The position numbers and the translations under genes are program-made. The notes under the pieces were generated by a model. The model saw only the letters and a program-made list of their open reading frames with translations, was not told where the DNA came from and searched no databases. Shown piece by piece: positions 1-8,137 of a stretch of DNA of 41,201 nucleotides (position 1 is its first letter; every line of letters starts with the position of its first letter). The stretch comes from Acephala macrosclerotiorum (taxonomy: Eukaryota > Ascomycota > Leotiomycetes > Helotiales > Mollisiaceae). Where the stretch lies: positions 1-41,201 of the forward strand of contig MU119565.1 in NCBI GenBank assembly GCA_014904845.1, written 5' to 3'.

Positions 1-945
1 AAAAATTATTAATTTAATTTAAAAAGTTTAAATTTTTATATTTAAAATTAAATTAAAAAATATAATTTATAATTATATAAATTCTCGAATATTTTTTTTT
101 AAATACGATTTACTTTTTATAAAAACTTTAAAAGATTTTTACGACGAAATTTAATAACGTTTTATTAATAATCAATTTTTTATTAATATTTTTTATTTCG
201 TTTTTATATATTACGATTTTAATATTTATTAAAAAAAATTTTTTTTTCAAATATATAAATTTTTAATTATTTAAAAATCTTTATTAATTTTTAATTTTAT
301 TCGCAAAATTAAAATCGTTTTTTTTCGTAATTAATTTTACTTTAAAAAATAATAAAAAAATTTAATTATTTTCAATTTATAATTATAAATATTAATTATA
401 ATATCGTATTATTTAATAAAATATCGTTTTTATTTTTCGTAATAAAATATTAATTAAAATTAAATAAATAAACTCGAAAATAAAATATTACGATTTTAAT
501 ATAATATATTAAAAAAAAAAAAATATACGCAAATTATAAAAATATTTTTATCGATTGATTAAAAAACGCTACGAAAAAAAACTCGAAAATTATTATATCG
601 AATAATTTATAATACTCGAAAAAAAGTATTTTAAATCGCGTTAAAATATAAAAAAATTACGATTTTAACGATATTCAATAAAAAACGTAATAAACAATTT
701 TCGAAAAAAGAAAATTATTTTTATAAAAAAAAATAAACGAATTAAAAAACGAATTTAATTATAATATTTACGTTTTAAAACAAAAAAATAAAAAACTTTT
801 TAATTATATATTTAAAAATAAATTTTTTTAATTATTTAATTTAATAAAAATCGTAAATAGTTTTTTTTAATTCAAAGTTTATAATCTAAAAATTTGTAGA
901 ATCAAAGTTATTTTAAAGTAAAAAAATATATATCGATTAATTTTT
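1..945. other. RIP-saturated AT-rich block (left edge)
   Basis: Almost pure A/T. The remaining C and G are mostly in CpG, with a few CpT, and CpA/TpG is nearly absent. No ORF of useful length exists on either strand. This is the expected end state of repeat-induced point mutation on an old repeat. The composition changes abruptly near 945-960, where ordinary sequence with all dinucleotides resumes. The original repeat cannot be recognised. Confidence 0.85.
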
Positions 946-1063
946 TAAAACGAGGTACCAAATTTCTACTCTATAAAGACCGGAAGGACAAGATAATCCT
1001 ATGGTAAGAATTAAAGACTTTCAAACCGGAAATATAACGGGTACTGAGAAATAGACTGGCTCT

Positions 1064-1255
1064 TTAGGTTTGAGGACTTAATGTTTGTTTATATACTATC
1101 AAATGCCATTTATTTCCGTGCGATCCGAATGCACCTCTGAGAATCCCCGAAGATGGTAGTACATCCAACCCTCTATCCAGACACTGGCCGGGATTGAACG
1201 TGACGTCTGCAGAAATTTTATATGGAAATGTTTTGATTTTTGATTTTTGATCCAT
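1064..1255 (-). CDS. short unrecognised ORF, possibly a gene fragment
   Basis: A 63-codon ORF from an ATG at 1255 in the ordinary-composition strip between the left AT block and the TIR element. The first residues are lysine-rich and come from a short tandem of gatttttgat at about 1233-1252. The rest (NPGQCLDRGLDVLPSS, then GAFGSHGNKWHLIVYK) is balanced and protein-like, but I recognise no family. It has no signal peptide or membrane segment. It could be an exon or a truncated remnant, or it may be chance. The rest of 946-1403 shows nothing else I can name. Confidence 0.2.
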   Translation of the reverse strand: MDQKSKIKTFPYKISADVTFNPGQCLDRGLDVLPSSGILRGAFGSHGNKWHLIVYKQTLSPQT

Positions 1256-1405
1256 ATCGCGATGCTGCTCCTTGCAAACTTCTCCAGTTTTGATTCGGTT
1301 GTTTTGGATACATTTTGGGTGTTTGAATGCCAGACGTCCTATGCTTGAAGTCCTTTCGTGATGTCCCTGGCAGAAGTGGAGGTCACTTCGAGAGAAACGA
1401 TGTTA

Positions 1406-1480
1406 CAGTAGAATTCGAAATCGGCTTCAGCTGAAAACTCTCTGATTTTTATTTTGCCCTACATTTTTAAATACACTGGT
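1406..1480 (+). repeat. left terminal inverted repeat
   Basis: A 75-bp arm starting CAGTAGAATTCGAAATCGGC, preceded by TA at 1404-1405. It matches the reverse complement of 2534-2608 at 64 of 75 positions without gaps. The two mismatches in the outer 35 bp are transitions (A/G at arm position 5, T/C at 27), as RIP or drift would give. A weaker inward match (atgacct...acgt near 1495-1510) suggests that the original arm was about 100 bp. The stop codon of the EEP gene lies 51 bp inside the arm, so its 3' UTR and polyadenylation signal probably fall within this repeat. Confidence 0.8.
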
Positions 1481-1531
1481 GGGATAAATATATTGTATGA
1501 CCTCTAACGTCCTGGATAGTCAATGAGGAGA

Positions 1532-2440
1532 CTAAGGAAAACGCAGGTCACAGACCAGAGCACGGTGATCAGACAAGTAAACACCATCATCGAATACGTT
1601 CTCAAGCACTCCAAAAGTCTTGACCGAAAAATGCCCCGCACTATTGCAGAAAATGAAATCTATGACCTGGTGAGCCATGCCGCCAAGTCCCCCAAAGAAA
1701 GTGAAAGTTTTTGCGTGACCATATCTCCTATCCTCCGGTATACATGTACGAACATCCAACATACCCGAGTCCGACCCCGTCATGATCTTGTATGCCTCGT
1801 CCCGCTGCCGACTATTAAAATCCCCCGTCAAGACCACATTGCGAGCACCGCGGGCCTCTCCGTAAAACCACTGATACTCTTGCACCAGCCTGAGAATCAA
1901 TTTTGCGCTCTCGGCACGTGCTATGCCGCCGTGGTGGTCGAAATGGGTATTCATAACGACCACCTCGCGGTCTGCAGTACGATGTCTGAACACTCCAATC
2001 GTGACGATTCGCACACAGGCCGCGTCCCAGCCCCGAGACGGTACGTCTGGATTCTCACTAAGCCATTTGGTCTGAACCCATTCCACCTTCCAGACGGCGG
2101 GGCGGTACAAGATGGGTGTGTACTCGCCGGCTTCCTTACCGTCGTCTCTGCCTACTCCAATGGAGGCCCATGATGAATCTGCCTCGGTGTCGGAGTTCAG
2201 GGCTGCGAGGATATCGATTAGCTGTGAGTGGATGACTTCCTGGAGACAAATAAATGTTGATGCTGGATGGAGAGAATTGTAGACCAGCTCGGCACATAGC
2301 CGCGGACACCGTATCGACCACGGCTTTTCCCCCCACCAGAGTTGCTTGGGCGGGTACCGGATGTTATGCGAGATGACTCGCACGCCCAGCGCCTGGTTTG
2401 CCATAGCGGTGTGCTGTAACATACTAATATCTGCTAACAT
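1532..2440 (-). CDS. endonuclease/exonuclease/phosphatase (EEP) family protein
   Basis: A complete, intronless ORF of 302 residues. The EEP (DNase I-like) fold motifs appear in order: SHNIRY with Asn26; LQEV with the metal-binding Glu68; GEYTPILYRP at about 105-114; NTHFDHHG with His166; LTGDFNS with Asp207 and Asn209; IDFIF with Asp261; and LSDHRALVCDL with the catalytic Asp291-His292 pair near the C-terminus. All catalytic positions are present, so the protein should be an active Mg-dependent phosphoesterase. Its substrate (DNA, RNA, phosphoinositide or small phosphate ester) cannot be read from the sequence. The length fits small cytosolic fungal EEP proteins. I see no signal peptide or membrane helix. 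ATG 2438-2440 is the most upstream start; Met7 or Met13 would also keep the whole domain. Base composition is ordinary, with no RIP-type stops despite saturated blocks about 600 bp away. The gene sits alone between inverted repeats, 51 bp from the left arm and 93 bp from the right. Confidence 0.9.
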   Translation of the reverse strand: MLADISMLQHTAMANQALGVRVISHNIRYPPKQLWWGEKPWSIRCPRLCAELVYNSLHPASTFICLQEVIHSQLIDILAALNSDTEADSSWASIGVGRDDGKEAGEYTPILYRPAVWKVEWVQTKWLSENPDVPSRGWDAACVRIVTIGVFRHRTADREVVVMNTHFDHHGGIARAESAKLILRLVQEYQWFYGEARGARNVVLTGDFNSRQRDEAYKIMTGSDSGMLDVRTCIPEDRRYGHAKTFTFFGGLGGMAHQVIDFIFCNSAGHFSVKTFGVLENVFDDGVYLSDHRALVCDLRFP

Positions 2441-2533
2441 TTGTCTAAAATTTATAAATTGTTAGGCAGCAGTTTGCAGACTGACATTCCAGAGTGGGGA
2501 GTAAGCTAACGTAGGTCATCTAGCCATAATAGT

Positions 2534-2608
2534 ACTAGTGCATTTTAAAATGAGGGGCAAAACTAAAATCATTGAGTTTTCGGCTGAAGCCGATTTCGAA
2601 TTCCACTG
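2534..2608 (-). repeat. right terminal inverted repeat
   Basis: Reverse-complement partner of 1406-1480. Read on the minus strand it starts CAGTGGAATTCGAAATCGGC, and it is followed outward by TA at 2609-2610. It ends 93 bp upstream of the EEP start codon, so any promoter internal to the element must lie in this arm and the short spacer. The spacer contains an AT-rich TATA-like stretch at about 2449-2460. Confidence 0.8.
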
Positions 2609-2729
2609 TATTTCGTGCAATCTTTGAGAAACAAGCGTTGCGTGAGAATTTTACAGGTGGGCGACGGCGAGAACCCCGAAAGTTTGCTGACCAAATCCAG
2701 AGTATCCACCCAGACTACTGCCCCACTCC

Positions 2730-3150
2730 TTTGAACCAATAACTACGAGGACGTCCGCACTCAAAATAGCTGACCCTGAGATGTTGAGCGTCATGAAGTA
2801 TCTGGGTCGTTGCCACCTGCTGACATTGACCTTTGAATGGGGCCCGATTTACGGTGCGGACACTGGTGGTCGTTGCTTTCCCTGCTGACTTTCAATGGAG
2901 CTCGATTCAAGGTGCGGATAACCACTGGTAGCTCTGAAAAATGGGGCCACGATGTCAGTGCGGACATGATGACCTACCCCTGTTGGCGGGCTTTGAACCG
3001 AGCGAAACGACGTTAGGGAATGGTCATTTCAGTGGCCGAGGTTTCAAGAGTGGAGTGCCCACTATAACTTGTGCGCCCTTTAGAACCAATAGCTGTGGGG
3101 GGTATCTGTACTCAACCCAACTGACCACCATCTGAGATGTTGAGTGCCGT
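2730..3150 (+). repeat. diverged direct repeats in non-coding sequence
   Basis: 2730-2795 and 3079-3150 are recognisable direct copies: both read gaaccaata(a/g)ct, then a variable middle, then ctgagatgttgag, about 350 bp apart. Between them, 2816-2868 and 2881-2932 are also related to each other (cctgctgac, then tgcggata or tgcggaca, then actggt). A third partial copy (atggggcc, then gtgcggac) lies at 2940-2966. No convincing ORF spans the interval. It looks like an old, internally repeated non-coding element or transposon tail. I cannot assign a family. Confidence 0.5.
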
Positions 3151-3263
3151 GCCGATTTTCACGATGACGTACAGTTGCGCCGCGAACGATAAACCCCTGA
3201 AGTTAGGCTCGACAGTGAGTCCCTATCGCCAGTCCTTTGGACAGGTGGGGTCGTAACCTACCA

Positions 3264-3300
3264 ACCTGACCTGACCTACCTAGGTTAGGTCAGGTCAGGT
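3264..3300. repeat. perfect 15-bp inverted repeat of AGGTC units
   Basis: acctgacctgaccta at 3264-3278 is the exact reverse complement of taggtcaggtcaggt at 3286-3300, with a 7-nt spacer. The arms are made of tandem GACCT/AGGTC pentamers. The sequence could form a hairpin or cruciform. Such pentamer-rich arms are common in subterminal regions of DNA transposons, but no transposase is nearby. Confidence 0.75.
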
Positions 3301-3305
3301 CAAGG

Positions 3306-3891
3306 GCTTCCAAAATATGTCAGGTCAGGTTGAGGGATTTGGAAACCTGAGGTTGACCTTGTGGGATACAATTTTAAAGAATTTTAGTTACAGGCTGATG
3401 ATGACTTTTTTGAGCAGAGCTGACTACGAAAGAACAAATTCTGATTCTGAAGCAAAAGCAAGCTGACATCTACAGTTGCAGACTGATAATGTCTGAATCT
3501 TTCGTGCCATCTTTTTCGAGAGCTGACTGCGAAAGAATAATTCTGATTCTGTGGACAAAAAAAGAGATGACCGAGATTCTTTATCATCTGCGTTGTCCGC
3601 GAAGGAGAACAGGTAAGTTAGGCATAAGTCGAACTGACTTGGACAACGAAATAACAGTCTCACAAGGGTGATGTGTCCGGGAATATAGTGATCCGCGGAG
3701 GCATGGGGGATATTTCGGTGAGCGGTTTGGGATCACGGAGAGCGGGGGTTTAGAGATATTCTTTCTCAACTTCAAATGTGGACCTGTTTCCCTGGTTCGA
3801 CCAAAATTAGCGTTGACCACCGGCCGGACCTGAACTCTGTTAGATCAACTAGGTCATCCAAAAGCTTCCAAAATATATGTCAGGTCAGGTT
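3306..3891 (+). repeat. direct copies of an AGGTC-containing motif bounding about 0.55 kb
   Basis: 3306-3331 (gcttccaaaatat, then gtcaggtcaggtt) recurs at 3864-3891 with a 2-bp AT insertion. The first copy follows directly on the AGGTC hairpin. The interval may be one unit of a small dispersed repeat bounded by direct copies. I found no matching terminal inverted repeats or target-site duplication, so its limits are uncertain. Confidence 0.45.
3391..3551 (+). repeat. imperfect tandem duplication
   Basis: 3391-3449 and 3479-3551 share the same order of blocks: cag(g/a)ctgat, then cttttt(t/c)gag, then agctgact(a/g)cgaaagaa, then attctgattctg. The second copy is about 14 bp longer because of an insertion. 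Both strands contain short ORFs here that merely follow the duplication. A 45-nt segment at 3613-3657 looks like a fungal intron (GTAAGT, CTGAC branch-like box, AACAG end), but splicing it yields only a 45-residue product. Confidence 0.5.
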
Positions 3892-5006
3892 ATTTGAAGG
3901 ACACTTTCTATCGCGTTACTTCAAGCCACTATCTTACAGTAGCATCGTATACAGAATTCAATGAAAATGCTCCTATCATCAGCAATCCCGTGACACCCCA
4001 CCTCTGCAGCCCGCCCTGCTGATCTCTCTTCAAACCCAGTTACCTCAACGCCACCCTCTTTTAAAGGGTCCAAAGTTATTGAGATGTCTCAAGTCCTTCA
4101 AACCGCCCTGTTCAGTGAAGATGGCCACTCTGGAGCAAGACCAAATGGGGTGATATTGGGATCTCTTTTGATAAAAATAGAGCCTGACAACTTCAATAGC
4201 CCCTTCAGAGGATCCTGAGCGTGACGAGTAGAGGGAAAGGATACTAAGTTTCAAAATATCTTCATACAGAGTGTAGCTGCTAGGGACACCTTGTCTCCAG
4301 CTCATACGGAGTTCCGCGGCGGCTAGATTGGAGACACTACAGTCGAATGGTTGAGAACAAGTGCTAGGCTTTTAATGTTGCCGTTCCTGACCTTGGACTC
4401 GCTAAACTCTGAATATCTTCAGAGCTTGGAAATTTGCGTAAAAATCAAGATTCGTTCCTAGTCTATGACTGGCTTTCCTGAGCAGAACTACATAATCAAT
4501 TGTTCGCAATGACTAGGGGTTCCCTCCATTTTAGTCTCCTTCATAAGTAACATTTTTCAACTGAAGGTACCGTAACACCTAGTCCTTACTTTCATGAGAG
4601 GTACTGAAATGCCAGCCCTTCCTACCTGAGGCTTTGCAAGCCGATCTTCAGGTACAGGACGCGTGGCCTTTGCCACCCATTGCGCAAACACGCCCAGAAC
4701 CTTTGGTCACGTGCTCTTCATTCCTGATAACTTTCAAGAACTCGAAAGAGAGTTCCGAGTAGAATCTTCAATTGGCAGTTTTAATGGGTTTAATAAGGAG
4801 GTCGAGGTTATAAGGGCGAAGTTTCTGATGAGTGGAAGGTGAAGTTTGAGATTGATTAAAGCTTGCCAGATCTCTAACCTTTCTCATAGTTCGAAGAAAT
4901 TCCATAAGAGTGGGGCTAATGCTTAGCGTCTGAGTCATTTCCATTAAAGCCCTCAACCATTATTAAATCCCGTATTACTTGAAACACATTTGAGCAACTC
5001 TTCGAC
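3892..5006. other. ordinary-composition stretch without a convincing gene
   Basis: More than 1 kb of normal-GC sequence. Two weak minus-strand ORFs exist: 4045-4305 (86 codons, from an ATG) and 4768-4944 (from an internal ATG). Neither has a recognisable domain, and both are interrupted immediately upstream. At 4623-4654 there is a nested hairpin: outer arms tacctga/tcaggta and inner stem ggctt-tgc-aagcc. I see no tRNA. It may be promoter sequence for the downstream ORF plus relic DNA. Confidence 0.4.
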
Positions 5007-5270
5007 ATGGCGACCAGTGATCCAACGAACTTTCAACGTTTATTTGCTCGGGCGTTCAAGAGATTGCACAAGCAAATAGAGCGAGAAGAAATAGCAAAGT
5101 TTTGTTTAGCAATCTCTAAAAATGAGAACTTTCTATTTAGGAAGAGCGAATTGAAATTGCCTATGGACTTGGAGTCGATAAAGATTATTAAGAATTCGAT
5201 GTTTAAAAAACGTTCAAAAAAACGTAAAAAAGCGTTAAATAAAAATAAGCGTTTAAATATAATAGTTTAA
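5007..5270 (+). CDS. short basic ORF running into the AT block; possibly the 5' end of a broken gene
   Basis: An 87-codon ORF from an ATG in good context (cgacATGGcg). Residues 1-62 have normal composition and look like the start of a real protein (NFQRLFARAFKRLHKQIEREEIAKF region, amphipathic and charged). From about residue 67 the DNA turns A/T-rich, and the translation becomes lysine/asparagine-rich, which is typical of RIP-altered sequence. The stop at 5268-5270 is therefore probably not original. The next readable coding sequence on the same strand is the C-terminal remnant at 7220-8137. The two could be the ends of one gene whose middle was destroyed, but this is inference. No family is recognised. 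Confidence 0.4.
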   Translation: MATSDPTNFQRLFARAFKRLHKQIEREEIAKFCLAISKNENFLFRKSELKLPMDLESIKIIKNSMFKKRSKKRKKALNKNKRLNIIV

Positions 5271-5274
5271 ACTT

Positions 5275-7215
5275 TTAAAAAAAATACTATAAATAATATA
5301 AAAAGTTTAATTAAAAATTATTAATACGAATTTAATATTAAATTTTTAAAAATTATTAATTATTAATTAAAATTTAATTAATCGATTCGTATATTTTATT
5401 TTAATTAATATTTCGTATTATTTCAAAAAAAAAAAAAAGGTTAAATTTATTAAATATAAAAAAAAATAAAATTAATTTAATATTTGTAATTATATAAAAA
5501 ATTTTTTTAATAAATTAAAATATATTACAAAAAAAAAAGTTTTTATAAAATGTGTAATTAATATTTAAAATATTTTTATAAAAACTGAAAATTAAACGAG
5601 AAAAAAAATAAAAAAATAAAAATAAATTTAATTAATTATTTATATTATAAAATTTTTTTTTTTTTAATATATTATCGATTAAATTTATTATCGTTTACGA
5701 TCGAAATTTTATAATAAAAATAATAAAAATATTTTAATACGATATTAATAAGTTTTAAAATTTTTAATATAATTAAAATAATAATATTTTTTATATAAAA
5801 TCGAATTTAAAAAATTTTACGAATTAAATTAAAAAAATTTAAAATTTATTAATTATACGAAACGTTTAAATTATCGAATAAATAATTATTTAATATTAAT
5901 TATTTAAATAATAAATATTTTAATAAAAATTTTATATTAATAAAAATATATTTTAAATTAATTTAAATTATAACGAAATTAATTACGCGAAAATTTTTTA
6001 TATAAAATTCGTAAAATTAAAAATAGAAAAATTATTTTACTTTTAAATAAAATTCTATATACGAGATAAAAATATTAAATAATCACTTAAAAATAAATTA
6101 ATAAAAATTGATTTTTCAAATTATAATTATAAATTTTTTTTTAAAAATATAATTAATATAAATTAAATATAAACGATTAATTTATCGATATATTAAAATC
6201 GAAATTCGTATATATAAACTTTATTAAAATTTTATCGAATAATAATTTTTATTAATAATAATTTCATTTAAATATTTTATTATATTTTTAAACGTTATTA
6301 TATTAAATTCAAACTTTAATAAAAAAAATAATATATTTTATTTATCGCGATATTTTTAAAAAAAAATTTACAAAATTAAAAAAAAAAATATATATATATA
6401 ATATAATAAAAAAATATAAAAATTATTTTTATTATAAATAATTCGTCGATTTAATAAATTCGAAAAAATTTTTAATAATACGTTTATTCGAATTAAAATT
6501 AATAATTAAAATTATTTTTTTAATTATTTTTTTTTTAAAAAATTAAAAAACAATATAATTTTAATTATAAAATACGTAAAAAACGATTTCAAAAACGAAC
6601 GTAAATAAAAAAATAAAACAAATTTTAATATTTTTTTTTTTTTTAAATATTTTTCGTTTTTTCGATATTTTTTTATTAAATAACGTTTTTTTAAAAAATA
6701 CTTTAACGATTAAATAATATTATATTAATAAAAAATCGAAACGTATTAAAAAGTTTATTCGAATTATAATAAAACTTATAAAATTTATATTTCAAATAAA
6801 AAAATAAAAAAAAATTATATTTAAAAAAATCTTTAAAAAAATATAAATACAAATTTTTCGAATAATTTTTCTCGAAATATTAACGTTAATTACGATTTAT
6901 TTTCGCAAATAAAAAAAAAAATAAAAAAAATTTAAAACGTATACGCGATTACGATATTATATCGATAAATTCTATATATTTCTTTTTTAAACTTTAATAT
7001 TTAATCTTTATTTAAATTTAATAATTACTAAAAAAATACTATTATAATTTTATTAAAAAATAATTTTTGTTTATATTAAAAACCAATAATTAAAATGCAT
7101 TTAAAACGATCGAATTAATTAAATAATAAAAAATTCTCTCGAAATATAATATTTTTATAATAATTATTATTATAAATTATAATTAATCGCTAGTAATTTT
7201 ATTTAAACGTATTAT
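5275..7215. other. RIP-saturated AT-rich block
   Basis: Nearly all A/T with scattered CpG; no ORF. It is more degraded than the retroelement at 20.6-26.8 kb, so no reading frame can be followed. It separates a same-strand 5' ORF from a same-strand 3' coding remnant. Nothing else is visible. Confidence 0.8.
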
Positions 7216-7219
7216 ATTT

Positions 7220-8137
7220 ATTCGATATTACGCTATTTATTGGCGCCTACGAATTCTTATTAAAAAAATAGAAGAAATAATTCGAGACGTTTAATTACTT
7301 TTTTAAGCACTATAAAACGATTTGCGAGCTGCGCAGTTTTTATACTAGCACAAAGAGTTAGAAAACCTCGTCGCACACTTACAATTAAAAACGAACTCTC
7401 AAAGAGAGGCGGTAGAAATTGAGCTTCGGAATATACACAATACAAAAATTGAAATAAAAGAGAGGCTGGCTGAACTAGAGTCAAAGGCAAGCCAATTGAC
7501 CCAGTCTTTAGAAGCGGAAAGCAAAACCCACCGACCAATTGATATCGAGGCATTGCGGTCCCTGGAAGAGGCACTCAGTAGGCCAGCTGTGGCCAAACCT
7601 CTACCTATCACTGCCCAGGATCAAGTTTGGCAGTGGACAGAGAATAGCGTGGGCATGATAATTAATCGGAAGCACGCTGGAGCTACCAAAAGGCTGACCG
7701 TTAAAGTTGAACCTCCGGGCCCAGATTCTCGAGATCAGCGGTTGCTACGTGCTCCAGTTTTGGCTACCAATGCGCTCCGTGATTCTTACGAGAGCTCTTA
7801 CGGATATATGGGCGAGCGGGATTCCTTGCACAAACGTCGAAAATGTGCTAGAGAGGCGGATGAGACCGAGCAAGAGGCATTTCAAGGATCAGTCCAGGAC
7901 TCTCAAGTCACCACCAGATCGATGACGCTTCGGCGCACCGCCGTTCAAGGACACGAGAGCTTCAGGTTAACACCTGACATGCAGACAAGGGCTAAGAATG
8001 AAACAGCTAAGCATGTGCGACCTTCGGCAGGACAACTTCAGCCTTCGACACAGTATCCTCCAGATCCAGTTTCTACAGATGATGACGACAAAAGCACGGA
8101 CTATAGTTCTGTGCCTACGAACTACGAGTGGAAATAA
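7220..8137 (+). pseudogene. 3' remnant of a coiled-coil protein gene with RIP-type stops in its 5' part
   Basis: One frame reads coherently from about 7220 to the TAA at 8135-8137. Its first 45 codons contain four stops, TAA at 7292, 7304 and 7313 and TAG at 7346, all one C-to-T step from a glutamine codon. The following 262 codons (7349-8134) are clean and use CAA/CAG for 17 glutamines. The N-terminal part is a charged coiled coil (EIKERLAELESKASQL and similar) to about 7530. Then come a Trp-containing segment (QVWQWTENS), a basic cluster (KRRK) and a hydrophilic, probably disordered tail ending in an acidic stretch (TDDDDKSTD). The C to T and G to A load falls steadily from 5' to 3'. A truncated product starting inside the clean part is possible, but there is no ATG until the Met at 7655. 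Family not recognised. Confidence 0.65.

Larger units (their letters stand above)
1404..2610. mobile_element. TIR-bounded, TA-flanked element carrying an EEP nuclease gene
   Basis: Seen directly: two 75-bp inverted arms, 1406-1480 and 2534-2608, align without gaps at 64/75 positions (33/35 over the outermost 35 bp). Both begin CAGT and both are flanked outward by TA (1404-1405 and 2609-2610). Duplication of a TA target and CAGT termini are characteristic of Tc1/mariner superfamily transposons. The element proper is 1203 bp (1406-2608). The only gene inside is an intact EEP-family ORF on the minus strand. There is no room for a transposase, so the element would be non-autonomous and mobilised in trans. 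Similarity ends at the TA on the outside, as expected for a true insertion. The alternative is a host gene flanked by two chance MITE insertions in opposite orientation, but the equal arm lengths and tight fit around the gene argue against that. Confidence 0.7.

Noticed and set aside
1523..2173. A 216-codon plus-strand ORF opposite the EEP gene
   Set aside because: It lies antisense to a gene with a complete set of family motifs and has no recognisable domain; it is a shadow of the GC-richer coding strand.
3489..3671. A small plus-strand gene with an intron at 3613-3657
   Set aside because: The splice signals look good, but the product is about 45 residues, lies in a tandem duplication and has no recognisable features.
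3384..3820. Minus-strand ORFs of 67-79 codons
   Set aside because: They overlap each other in different frames across the tandem duplication and AGGTC repeat region; no domain or coherent start.
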